A stretch of DNA of 64,000 bases from contig NC_011666.1 in the NCBI RefSeq assembly GCF_000021745.1, positions 1,612,001-1,676,000 of the forward strand. The letters are read 5' to 3'. The translations under genes were made by a program, and so were the position numbers. Positions 43,972 to 53,070 of this stretch are shown here, in pieces (position 1 is the first letter of the stretch; every line of letters begins with the position of its first letter). This DNA is from Methylocella silvestris BL2. GTDB lineage: Bacteria > Pseudomonadota > Alphaproteobacteria > Rhizobiales > Beijerinckiaceae. The notes under the pieces are model-generated. The model worked only from the letters and a program-made list of their open reading frames with translations, did no database searches and had not been told where the DNA came from.

Positions 43972-46093
43972 TCCATTTGCGCCGATAGATAAAAAGGCGT
44001 CGACGATGGGCACGGCTCCGAAGCGGCGCGCGGTCGTTCCCGCGCCCGCGGCGCCGCCGGGGCCTCCAACGAAACATCCGACGCTTGGCGAGCCATCGGC
44101 GCGCTGGACCTATTTGACGGCGAAAGGCGAGCTGGCCGGGTTCGTTTGCCGCTTCGACAGAAAAGGCGGCAAGCAGTTTCGGCCGCTCGTGTTTTTCGAG
44201 GAAGACGACGGCGCGCGCGCTTGGCGCTGGGAGGCCTGGTCGGCTCCCCGCCCGCTCTATGGGCTGGAACGCCTCGCGCAACGGCCCAGCGCGCCCGTCC
44301 TTCTGTGCGAGGGTGAAAAGGCGGCGGACGCGGCCGGCAAGCTTCTGCCAGGGCATGTCTGCATCACCTCGCCAAACGGCGCGAAGTCGGCCGCGAAGGC
44401 CGACTGGGGATCGCTTGCCCGGCGCGATGTGATGATCTGGCCCGACGCAGACGAAGCGGGCGCCGCCTATGCGCGGGACGTCACAAAGCTGGCCTTGGCC
44501 GCCGGCGCAAAAGCCCTTGCGCTCCTATCTCCGCCAGACGACGTCGACGAGGGATGGGACGCGGCCGATGCTTTGGCGGAGGGCTGGACGAGCGAAAAGA
44601 CGCTCGCGCTCGTTGACGCCGCAAAGGCTGTTGGCGGCGCGACACAAGCGAAGCAAGCGAGTGAAGGCAAGGCTCCGCGCCGGCGGCCGCAACGCGACGC
44701 GCTCATGGCGCTGACGCAATTTTGCGCGTTCTGGCACGGCGCCGACTACGAGGCCTTCGCGACCGTGCCGGTCAACGGCCATAATGAAAATTGGCCGGTG
44801 CGATCGCAGGCGTTCAAGCGCTAGCTCGCCCTTCGCGCCTATGAGGACTCCGGGCTGGCGCCTGGCGCGCAGGCGGTCGAGGATACCGTGCGCGTGCTCG
44901 ATGCACGGGCCAATAGCGAGGGCCCTGAGCGCGCCCCCTGGCGGCGCGTGGGCGCGCAGGAGGGCAAACTCTATGTCGACCTTGGCGACGCCGCCTGGCG
45001 GGCTGTCGGGATCACTCCACACGGCTGGAGCGTGCTGGAGAAGCACGATTTGCCCTTCATCCGCTCGCCGCGGATGCGGCCGTTGTGCGAGCCCGAGGCA
45101 GGATCGTCGATCGACGAGCTACGCGCCTTTGCCAACATCGCCACGGAGGATGATTTTTTGATCGTCGTCGCTTGGCTCGTCGCCGCGCTGCGAGAGCGGG
45201 GACCCTATCCGATTCTCGTTTTGAACGGTGAACAAGGCTCCGGGAAATCGAGCTTTTCTCGGCTGCTCCGCAGCCTGATCGATCCCGCCTCGCCCGCGAT
45301 CCAGGGGCCGCCCAAGGATGAGCAAAATCTTATCGTCACGGCGCAGAACGGCCACCTGATCATCTTCGACAATCTCTCGCACATTGGCGCGGAGCTCTCG
45401 GACGGCCTCTGCCGGCTCGCCACGGGCAGCGGCTTCGCCGTCCGCGCGCTTCATACGGACAAAGACGACAATATTTTCGACGGCGCGCGGCCGATCGCCG
45501 TGAACGGCATTCCGGCTCTCGCCGAGCGCGCCGATCTGGCCGAGCGCTGCGTGACTGCTCGCCTCGCCTCGATCCCGGAAGATCGGCGACGCCCGGAAGA
45601 CGAGATCGAGCGGGATTGGAACATCGCGCGGCCGCGCATCCTTGGGGCGCTTTATGACGCCATCTCCTCGGCGCTACGGAACATCGGTACGACGAGGCTC
45701 GCACGCTCGAGCCGCATGGCGGATTTTGAGAAGTGGCTAGCGGCCGCCGAGCCCGGCCTTGGATGGGAAGCGGGTTCGTTCTCAGCGGCTTATGAGCGCC
45801 GCCGCCGCGATTCGCAAAGCGCGGCATTTGAGAGCGACGTCGTCGCGGTGGCGATCGAAGACTTTATGACGCGCGACCATGCTCGCGTCTGGAGCGGCAC
45901 GGCCACCGAGCTGCTCGGGCAGCTGAGCGGAAACGTCGGAGAGCAGGTCAGGCAGATGCGGATCTGGCCGAAGACGGCGCAGGGCTTGGGGAATTGTATC
46001 GAACGGTCGATCCCGGTCCTGCGGACGAAGGGGATTTTGGTCGACCGGCGGCATAGCGGCGTGCGGACGATTACGATCTCGCGGGTGGCATAA
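43964..46093 (+). pseudogene. Toprim primase-helicase split by an in-frame amber codon
   Basis: One continuous frame of ~709 codons is interrupted only by TAG at 44822-44824. The first part carries a Toprim-like core (LLCEGEKAADAAGK; IWPDADEAGAAYA). The second part carries a Walker A ATPase (LVLNGEQGSGKSSFSRLL) and an arginine-rich C-terminus. The TTG start at 43964 (or 43949) overlaps the previous gene. At the stop, the reading is AFKR-stop-LALRAYE. Related proteins have a Trp there to my recollection, so TGG to TAG is the simplest cause. The downstream piece could restart at ATG/GTG codons near 44888, but the replication enzyme is probably inactive. Confidence 0.75.
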
Positions 46094-46422
46094 ATGGCCG
46101 AGCTGTTTCAGCTGCAAGGCGAAGGGAGGGAGGTTTGTATCCTGCAAATCCGACGAATTAAAACGACCGGTTAGATACCTTTTTTCGCCAACAGACGTTA
46201 ATCTCAGAATTTTCTCAAATTTTGTTTGTGGCACAGACTGCCTTTCGGGACCTCCAAAGCCTATTCTGGATGGCCCGCCGTGCGGCTAAGCCATGTCGTA
46301 ATCAAGAACTTGCGCTCTCAAAAGCGCGACCTGGCGATCATCAAATTGGACTACTCGGGCGACACCCAAAAATGTAGACCAACACAAGTGCAGACCGGCT
46401 AACAGATTGCCCCGTCACATCC
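46094..46422. other. Intergenic region between convergent prophage helicase and membrane operon
   Basis: This 329-bp stretch has no convincing open frame. It is lower in GC than the helicase gene. A T6 run occurs around 46181, with no obvious hairpin before it. It probably marks the insertion boundary of the minus-strand cargo operon. Confidence 0.4.
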
Positions 46423-47490
46423 TCAATGTGTGCTGCTTGTGACATCATTCGGAACGGTGGACTTCCGCAGCCTTATCTCGATGCGTCGACGCTCTTTCAC
46501 ATTTCCCGGAGAGGATCCTTTCGAGAGAGTTTCGTTTGTTTGAATCAGCTGCGCACCGGACAAAGGTAGGATCTTGTAAGGGCTTAATCTTTTGTCGGAC
46601 GACAGAACGCTGACGACGGCGACGGCCCGCGCTAATCCAAGGCCCGCATTATCCGCAGGCCGCAATCTTGCAGACGCATCCGGATGGTCAATACTGAACG
46701 CGAGATCCTTGTCGAGGTTTGAAGTTCTTGGCGCTATTGGCTGTTCGTCGGTGTGGCCAACGACCTCAATGATGTCGACATCGTACTCTTTCGCCGTTTT
46801 AAGCAGGGAGTCCACCACGGAACTGTGCAGGACCTCCTTAAATTTTGGCTCAAGTTCGGCGCTGCCGTTAGCGAAGAAATAACCGTCAGCCTCGCTCAGC
46901 TTGATTATCGGGGGCCAACGATGCCCTGGGGGCATTTTGTCTTGAAACTGGCCTTTCTCGACGGCCGTGAGAATGGTTGCTTCGGAGACCGGCTGCTCAC
47001 CGAGCGCTGCCTCGATCTTTGCGACGAGACTCGCGTTCGCCTCAGCGTCCTTTAGAACGAGGCCACGCATGTGTAGTCTCTCGGCCTCGGCGAGAAATTG
47101 AGCGTCTTTGCGAGCGTTCTCGTTTGAGAGCCCATTGCGTTCCAATTCGTCAGTAACGGCGAGCGCGTCGACTAATTTGCGCCAGAACTCGTCGATCGCG
47201 GTAGGAGAGGACGAGCCGGCTCGGCGCTCGAGCGCCTCGCGCAATTGTGGGTTCTCTTGGAGTAGTCGCGCGACGTGGGCGTTCGCATCGCTTTCGATTA
47301 AGGCTTGACGGAGCGCCTGTTCAAGACGCAGGCGCTCTGCATTCTGCTTCGAAAGCACGACGCCGGTCGAGATAAGCAAGCAAAAAACAAGCAGCAGCAT
47401 GACTTCGGCCATAGTGAGGCCGAGCACCAGCCCTTGCCTGTAGGACGCAGATTGACGCCCGATCTGCCCGCGTTCGGACACTTCAGTCAT
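46423..47490 (-). CDS. ZorB-like OmpA/MotB-family membrane protein
   Basis: A 355-residue protein, fourth and last in a minus-strand operon. One membrane helix (residues ~21-46, LTMAEVMLLLVFCLL) carries a Glu at position 29, where MotB and ZorB have a proton-carrying Asp. A coiled-coil stalk follows (~50-160), then an OmpA-like peptidoglycan-binding domain (~195-345) with VVGHTDEQ (Asp248), GLARAVAVVSVL (Arg288) and RRRIEIRL. The start overlaps the preceding ZorA-like gene by ATGA. With that gene it would form a MotAB-type ion-driven complex anchored to the cell wall. Confidence 0.8.
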   Translation of the reverse strand: MTEVSERGQIGRQSASYRQGLVLGLTMAEVMLLLVFCLLISTGVVLSKQNAERLRLEQALRQALIESDANAHVARLLQENPQLREALERRAGSSSPTAIDEFWRKLVDALAVTDELERNGLSNENARKDAQFLAEAERLHMRGLVLKDAEANASLVAKIEAALGEQPVSEATILTAVEKGQFQDKMPPGHRWPPIIKLSEADGYFFANGSAELEPKFKEVLHSSVVDSLLKTAKEYDVDIIEVVGHTDEQPIAPRTSNLDKDLAFSIDHPDASARLRPADNAGLGLARAVAVVSVLSSDKRLSPYKILPLSGAQLIQTNETLSKGSSPGNVKERRRIEIRLRKSTVPNDVTSSTH

Positions 47491-48692
47491 GGCGATTGTT
47501 CGGAAGGCGCGTGATCACTCTTTTCACGCTTTGACAAGCCAGAGATCATACGCAGGATCTCATCAATCTTACCGAGAACCGTTGTCGTCTGCGAGGCACT
47601 GGAGGCGGCGGTGCTGCTTGCCGCTTGGGCAGCGCCAGCAGCAGACTCCGCCGCTGCGCGCATATCGTGCGCGGCGGCGCGTGACTCGGCATTAACGGTT
47701 GCGAACTGGCTATGGAAGGAAGCGGCGAGGGAGACCGCACTCTCTGTCGCGGCGCGGGCGCCTTCAACTGCCTGGTTGATTGCGGAGGTTTGCGCATCCG
47801 CGCTTTTGCCGAAGGAATTGACGGCGCGGGAAACGCCCTGCAACACGGGCGTAAGCTTGATTTCTATGATTTGTTCGGGGGTCTGCATGGCGCTGAGCTT
47901 GGCCGAGAGCACATCCAGAGTCTCGGCGACCTTGGTGGCGGAATCTGAAAGCTGGGCGCTCCCATCGGACAGCTTCAGCGCCGAGGATTCGAGGCTTGCA
48001 ACAATCCTTCTGGTCATTTCATCGACCGTCATTCCGCTTTTCCTCGAGGCTGCTTCAAGCGGTTCTGCCGATTTCCGCGTGACGTCCTCGAGCCCGCTCA
48101 ACAGGTTTTGGCCAACTTCGTCGACCTTCAGTTTCGTTTCTTCGAAGCCATCCATAATCATCTGTTGGGCGGCGCGGCGAAAATAACTGAATTCCTGGAT
48201 GGTGTAGTCGAGCTCCCGGCGCACCTTGCGCGAGGCTTCTGCAAGCTCGAGGCGGGCCGTCGCCTCAACCTCGATTGGGTCCCGTCGCATTTGATTGAAA
48301 AAAACACGCAAGGCTATTCCTGCGATCGTCGAGGCGATTGCGACGCCAAAATTCTGAACGATCTGCTCCGCAGCGCCGTTGGCGTTGAACTGATACAGCG
48401 ACACCCCAAGACTCGTCAGCGTGAAGAGGAATCCCATATAGTAGAGGTTGTCGCCGGATTGGTCGTCGCGCAAGCGGAGCGAGCGTGCTGCCCCGATGAG
48501 GAGAGCGTAAGCGAACATGACGGTAACGGGTACGAATGTGACCGATGTCGCGGTGAAACCCCAAAGCTTCGCCATAACGATATAAGCGGAGCCCAACAGT
48601 ACGACCGAGAAGAAGAATAGAGCATTCGTTAGTGGCAAGCCAAGCAACTGCGACGATAGCTGAGTTTGACGCGCCTCGATGTTCTCGCTCAT
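47487..48692 (-). CDS. ZorA/MotA-like channel protein with long helical tail
   Basis: A 401-residue protein starting at ATG 48692 (ATGA overlap with the upstream gene). It has four membrane helices at ~24-44, 51-70, 84-101 and 112-133. The last (NFGVAIASTIAGIALRVFFN) resembles the pore-lining helix of MotA/TolQ/ExbB proteins. Residues ~140-390 are a continuous Ala/Ser/Glu-rich helix with heptad character, matching the long cytoplasmic tail of ZorA rather than the short MotA loop. It probably surrounds the ZorB-like helix pair. Confidence 0.75.
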   Translation of the reverse strand: MSENIEARQTQLSSQLLGLPLTNALFFFSVVLLGSAYIVMAKLWGFTATSVTFVPVTVMFAYALLIGAARSLRLRDDQSGDNLYYMGFLFTLTSLGVSLYQFNANGAAEQIVQNFGVAIASTIAGIALRVFFNQMRRDPIEVEATARLELAEASRKVRRELDYTIQEFSYFRRAAQQMIMDGFEETKLKVDEVGQNLLSGLEDVTRKSAEPLEAASRKSGMTVDEMTRRIVASLESSALKLSDGSAQLSDSATKVAETLDVLSAKLSAMQTPEQIIEIKLTPVLQGVSRAVNSFGKSADAQTSAINQAVEGARAATESAVSLAASFHSQFATVNAESRAAAHDMRAAAESAAGAAQAASSTAASSASQTTTVLGKIDEILRMISGLSKREKSDHAPSEQSP

Positions 48693-49531
48693 GCGGCGCC
48701 CTGCAACCGAGTCACGCTGCGCAGGCGCCCATTGTTGTCTGCGATCCAGTCTGACCAAAACCGGACAAGGGCGGTCGCATCGATGGGATGTTTCATAAGT
48801 CTTTGAACATAATAGATCGATACATCTGCTGCATGGAGATCGGTACTAAATTTTTGATAGGCGGTTGATTTCTTGTAGCGAGCGTAGCTCAGATCGACAT
48901 TGTATTGCGAATAATCGGGATCATTTTCGATCATATCGGAAATGACGATGAGCCGGCGAGTGCTGGTCTCAGCGGCGCGGCCAGTGAATCGTTCAATGGC
49001 TATATCCTGAATGGCGGCCATGATCGGGGAGAGTAGTGAAGGCGCGGCGCCAAGACTTCGTTCGATCGCCTCGCTTACCGGTTGCTGAAAGCTCGTGGTC
49101 CAGCGCTTTCTCGCGAGAGCTGGATTTGCGGTCCACTCGCTAAGGCCCGCGCCATCGCCTGGATTACAGCGCGCGAAAATCGAGTGGCTGCGGGCTGTAG
49201 CCGGGTCGAGTAGTCGTATGTCCAGCAATCCATAGGGCGCCAACGCTTCAGCCTCATCGTTAAGGATTTTGGCGAGTTCCCTCTTGGCAGCGGCCGGGAG
49301 ATCGTCCGACGCATCAATGAGCAGAACGGACACCGACCGGGGACCGTTGACAGGGCAAAGCGTCATTTTATCCAGCACAGGGCCGCGCTGGATAGTGAAA
49401 TAGACGAAGCCAAACCCAGCTAGCGCGAGCACAGGCAAGGCGATGAGCACGCCGGCCCAGAGCGCGTTGGACGTGCTTTTGTGTGCTGATCTACGCCGCC
49501 GCGCCGCGCGTGCCATAGTCTTTTTCCACAA
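48689..49531 (-). CDS. Membrane-anchored VWA-like protein
   Basis: A 280-residue protein (or 275 from ATG 49516). A basic N-terminus is followed by one membrane helix (~24-46) and then an alpha/beta domain resembling von Willebrand A: SVSVLLIDASDDLP (a MIDAS-like Asp-x-Ser) and RRLIVISDMIENDP near residue 190. It overlaps the upstream gene by 41 nt and the ZorA-like gene by 4 nt, so all four are translationally coupled. It is not a component of described Zorya types; its function here is unknown. Confidence 0.7.
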   Translation of the reverse strand: MWKKTMARAARRRRSAHKSTSNALWAGVLIALPVLALAGFGFVYFTIQRGPVLDKMTLCPVNGPRSVSVLLIDASDDLPAAAKRELAKILNDEAEALAPYGLLDIRLLDPATARSHSIFARCNPGDGAGLSEWTANPALARKRWTTSFQQPVSEAIERSLGAAPSLLSPIMAAIQDIAIERFTGRAAETSTRRLIVISDMIENDPDYSQYNVDLSYARYKKSTAYQKFSTDLHAADVSIYYVQRLMKHPIDATALVRFWSDWIADNNGRLRSVTRLQGAA

Positions 49532-50945
49532 TCATGTCGTCAATTTGCCGATAGGCGTCGATCGCGGTTGCAAATGCTTTGTGCACAGCGCCGACCTGTT
49601 CCGTCAATATATCCTGCGACTTTGCGATTGCCTTGCGCAGATCGTCGCGCGCAGTTTCGCTCGGTGCGTCAACAGTCGCTGGGATTGGGGTAAATGGATA
49701 TGTTTGATTGAATCGCGCTGGCTCTGGCGCCGAGCGAGCCCTGCGGTTGGCCTCCCTATAGATCGACAATAAGGCCTGCGCCGTTCGCTCAAGCTGCGCT
49801 TGGAAATCGACGAAGGCGGCGCTCAAGCGTACCCGACCTTGAAGAATGGAATCATATTCGCCGCGCCTGATATTTAGGTCCCGCGCTGCCTCGCGCATGG
49901 CCTCACTGGCGTCATCGCGAATGTCTTTCAATTCGTCGATCAGATCAGATCTGCTCTTTGCATAGGCATCGTGGGCGTCGATGCACGCGCGCTCGACCGC
50001 TTCGTAACCGGGATACGGATCCCGAAAGATGATGCCGTCGGCCATCGCTAGGAGGGAGAAAAAAAATCCTCCGCAGAAAAAGATGAATGAGTTGACATCC
50101 TTGAGGTCAAACGGGGCGGCCTTAAACCGGGCGATGACCGCAACACCGATATCCTCCGTCACCACGCCCGAAGCTTCACGGTAATGCGCTAGGACAAGGT
50201 TGAGCGCCAACGCAAAGCACACATAGATCAGAAGCCCCAGAATGCCGCCGAGCTTGCGAAGAAGCGCCCGGTGATTGAGCTGACGTATGAGAATAAAAGC
50301 AAGAAAGAAGCTCGCAAAAATGTTGATAAGAGCAAAGGAAAGCGCAAGGGCGGCACCGCCAAGTAGGCCCTCTTCGCTCCCTTTGGACAAAAAGATGCCG
50401 TTGACGACGATTTCCATCGCGGCCAAGACGAAAAGCACCCCAATCTTCACGGCCTTGGCGACTGGAGTTGTCACACGAGCCGACCGCTTCAGCTTGTGAT
50501 CCGCTTTAAAATCATCCCGATCGCGCTCTGTTTCTTGGATTCTGCGGCGAAGGCCAAAAAGCTTATCTCGGCCTTTTGTAACTTCAGCATGAAACTCGCT
50601 GACAGCTTCCGGTGAGGCTTGGCGAATGTCGTTAAAGCGCCCTTCGAAATCGAGGCCAGTCATTCGCTCGGCATAGGTCTGCAATTGGTCGCAGTATAAT
50701 GCGTGCGCTGAACGCTTTTCCGTTTCCACGCGCTCGACGATGATGGCTTCCACATCATCAAGGGTCAGCGAATCGGGGGCAGGCTCATTGTCTTGGCCTC
50801 GGCCCATTCCTTTTTCTTGCAGGCGGAGATCTGCAGCGAGTTTGTCAACGCTAAGATCGGGAAAGATCGCGGTTGGGCGCGAATAGTCATGGGGCACACG
50901 TCGTAAGCCCGAGAGCAAACGGGAAATTGCGGACGAACGCGTCAC
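49491..50945 (-). CDS. Four-TM coiled-coil membrane protein, first gene of the operon
   Basis: A 484-residue protein with four membrane helices at ~167-187, 196-220, 231-254 and 285-306. They are flanked by an N-terminal helical, charged region (TLDDVEAIIVERVETEKRSA; RRRIQETERDRDDF) and a C-terminal coiled-coil (~315-400, then 430-475). No recognised family. As first gene of the overlapping four-gene unit it probably forms part of the same envelope complex. Confidence 0.7.
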   Translation of the reverse strand: MTRSSAISRLLSGLRRVPHDYSRPTAIFPDLSVDKLAADLRLQEKGMGRGQDNEPAPDSLTLDDVEAIIVERVETEKRSAHALYCDQLQTYAERMTGLDFEGRFNDIRQASPEAVSEFHAEVTKGRDKLFGLRRRIQETERDRDDFKADHKLKRSARVTTPVAKAVKIGVLFVLAAMEIVVNGIFLSKGSEEGLLGGAALALSFALINIFASFFLAFILIRQLNHRALLRKLGGILGLLIYVCFALALNLVLAHYREASGVVTEDIGVAVIARFKAAPFDLKDVNSFIFFCGGFFFSLLAMADGIIFRDPYPGYEAVERACIDAHDAYAKSRSDLIDELKDIRDDASEAMREAARDLNIRRGEYDSILQGRVRLSAAFVDFQAQLERTAQALLSIYREANRRARSAPEPARFNQTYPFTPIPATVDAPSETARDDLRKAIAKSQDILTEQVGAVHKAFATAIDAYRQIDDMIVEKDYGTRGAAA

Positions 50946-51561
50946 TCATGAACTCCGGACTCAATTTGCGACTTTGGAGCAATCGTAGCGTTGGGGTACG
51001 CAACCGCCTTCCTTAGTCTATAGCTTTATTGGCTTTGCGAGAACGCTTTTCGCAACCCAATTTGGAAAAGCATTGGAGAATGATCTATTTGCGACCGCTG
51101 ATTTTAGGTGGAAACCAAAATTATATCGATGGCGGCTGGTGTGGACTCGAACACGATTGACGGAATCTTAACAGCCAAGGTTCGTCAATATATAACGGGT
51201 TTGTTGGAAAACGGAAGCTGTTTCGCGCGTTTCGAATCAGTGGTTTGCAAATGTTTTGCGAAAAGAGTTCTGAAGCCGAAATCCCCAAGGTTCGGCGCAA
51301 ACGGTTTTCGTTAAATCATTCATGCGCCTCCAACGCTTGCGGTGAGCGGCCCGGCGGGAAGTGCGTGTGCGCCGGAAAGCCGGTTGATATCGCTCACCTG
51401 GTTTGTCTATTCTGTGGTAGTTAATGATTACGCATCCGTCCGCGTTCCGCGCCGGCACAGTTTTCTCGAAGATCGCCAATGCGTTGCTTGTCGCAACGTG
51501 GAACATTGAGGACGTAGGCGCTCGAAATCGCGCTCACGCACGGGCCCAACTGGACTCGCTG
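50946..51561. other. Intergenic region upstream of the membrane operon
   Basis: This ~600-bp, lower-GC stretch contains the likely promoter of the minus-strand operon (start 50945) and the leader of the plus-strand tail gene. Short frames on both strands have no family resemblance and no credible ribosome sites. I see no RNA gene. Confidence 0.4.
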
Positions 51562-52128
51562 ATGATCACCTTTCGCGTTAAAGTCGAAGGACTAAAGAAA
51601 AACCTTGCCGCTGGCATTCCGATGGTGATTGCGCGCGGCTTGAATGAGGGCGGCGACAAGGTGCGCACGCAGGTCCAGCGTGCGCTCAAGACGCAGACGG
51701 GCGTCAGCAAATACTCGTCCATCACTTCGAGAATCGACACGCTTCGCGCATATGCGTCGCGCAACGCAGGGTCGATCGGCGCAAACCACGGATCTGGATT
51801 TTCGTCTTCTGGATCAATGTCCTACCATATTATCGCCAAGGGCAAGGGCATTCCAATCGCGGAATTCCCGGTCCGCCTGACAAAAAAGGGTATCGCCGCA
51901 AAAACGTGGGGCGTCGACCATCTGTTCAAGCGCTCGTTTGGCGTCCCTGGGCAAGGCGTCGCCGGGTTCAGGGCGAGATTGACTGGCAAGCGCTTCCCAA
52001 TCCGCAAGCTATATGGACCTTCGTTGCCTAAAGAGCTGACGACCGGGGCCGCGCGTGAGGCATTCCTGGCCTCTCTCGCGTTCGTACCAGTGGCCGTGCT
52101 CAAGCGGCTGGGAAGGCACCTTGGGTGA
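51562..52128 (+). CDS. Phage minor tail protein, gpZ-like
   Basis: A 188-residue protein with the layout of prophage minor tail protein Z: MITFRVKVEGLKK start, IARGLNEGGDKVRTQVQRAL helix, ISYHIIAKG/EFPVRLTKKGIAAKTWG core and KRSFGVPG loop. ATG 51562 is preferred over 51424 because the extra N-terminus is not family-like; its ribosome site is weak. It stands before the terminase gene rather than with the other tail genes, showing rearrangement. Confidence 0.7.
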   Translation: MITFRVKVEGLKKNLAAGIPMVIARGLNEGGDKVRTQVQRALKTQTGVSKYSSITSRIDTLRAYASRNAGSIGANHGSGFSSSGSMSYHIIAKGKGIPIAEFPVRLTKKGIAAKTWGVDHLFKRSFGVPGQGVAGFRARLTGKRFPIRKLYGPSLPKELTTGAAREAFLASLAFVPVAVLKRLGRHLG

Positions 52129-52380
52129 GGAAATCGCGGGTCCTTCCCGCCTCCCCTCTCGCCCACGCCGCCGCCGCAGTCCGCAAATCCTCTAGCGAGA
52201 CCTTGGTGAGTCGGGGTTGACGCGGTTGTCGGCAACCCTGACAACGGGTTGACATTGCAGGCGTTTCTACCGCTTCAACCTCCGCTTTGCGGCCGCAGCG
52301 CGCGCATGTCGGGCCTATGCGCGATAGCTCGATCCGCCTCGGATTTCGCGGCCTCCAAAATATCGAAGCTGCTGTTTTGG
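52129..52380 (-). CDS. Possible small zinc-ribbon protein
   Basis: A minus-strand open frame with paired Cys motifs (CARCGR and, ~20 residues later, CQGC) typical of a zinc ribbon, then a basic tail (LTKVSLEDLRTAAAAWARGE) and a stop near 52100. The start is unclear; frames open upstream to 52468 would overlap the promoter region of the small terminase. Coding status is uncertain and rests on the Cys pattern. Confidence 0.3.
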
Positions 52381-52452
52381 CTGTCTTTTCAGGCCGATTC
52401 CGTCTATACTTGCGATTATAATTCTGCCCGCGCGATCGGAAGTAACGCCGCC

Positions 52453-53034
52453 ATGGAGACTGAGGCAAACGGCCTGAATTGGCTCTCTATTTCCGAGATC
52501 GCCCGGCAACGCGGCGTGACCAAACAGGCGATCGCCAAGCGCGTCGCCCGCCTCGAGGCTTTGGGCGCCATCGAGACGCGTCCGGGCCCAGGCGGCGTCA
52601 AGCTCGTCAACATCGCCGCCTTCGATTTCGCCGTCGGCGAAGTTGGCGACGCGATTCGCACGATGAACGCCGCCACGCCGGCGCGGGCTGCCGCATCGAA
52701 CCCGATCCTCGCCCGCGAGCAGGCGCGCCGCGTCTCCTATCAGGCGGAGATCGCCAAGCTCGATCTCGAGGAACGATTGAAATGCCTACTTCCTGCTGAC
52801 GAGGTGTGGGAGGCAATCGAGACCTGTGAGGCCGCGATGCTTCATCGCGTCGACCGGCTTCCGGATTGCGCCGAGGCCCTCGCGCAAGCGATCGGCGAGC
52901 GAGGCGCGCCCGGGGCGCGGGCTTTTTTGAAGACGATGACGCGCGATCTGCGGCCGAAAATGGCCGACGACCTCACGAAGCTTGTTGCCGCCGGCGCGGC
53001 GGCGCATGCGGCGGAGGCTCACGCCGCGCCATGA
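52453..53034 (+). CDS. Phage terminase small subunit, Nu1-like
   Basis: A 193-residue protein. The N-terminal winged HTH (LSISEIARQRGVTKQAIAKR) binds DNA as in Nu1-type small terminases. A helical oligomerisation region with QARRVSYQAEIAKLDLEERL and a DUF1441-like C-terminal domain follow. ATG 52453 begins right before the HTH. The next gene is an S49 protease, and no large terminase follows. Confidence 0.8.
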   Translation: METEANGLNWLSISEIARQRGVTKQAIAKRVARLEALGAIETRPGPGGVKLVNIAAFDFAVGEVGDAIRTMNAATPARAAASNPILAREQARRVSYQAEIAKLDLEERLKCLLPADEVWEAIETCEAAMLHRVDRLPDCAEALAQAIGERGAPGARAFLKTMTRDLRPKMADDLTKLVAAGAAAHAAEAHAAP

Positions 53035-53070
53035 GCGCCGGCTCGCCCCATCAAACAGGAACCCTCTTGC

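Noticed and set aside
44822-44824. Pyrrolysine or other amber recoding in the primase-helicase
   Set aside because: Only one TAG, no supporting tRNA or pyl genes in the window; a nonsense mutation is simpler.
46423-48692. Ordinary flagellar MotA/MotB stator
   Set aside because: No flagellar genes nearby, the MotA-like protein has a ~250-residue helical tail, and the TM acidic residue is Glu in an unusual context.
46423-50945. Complete canonical Zorya system
   Set aside because: ZorA- and ZorB-like proteins are present, but no helicase (ZorD), ZorC or HNH nuclease (ZorE) gene is adjacent.
51108-51314. 68-codon plus-strand frame
   Set aside because: No ribosome site, domain or operon context; kept as intergenic.
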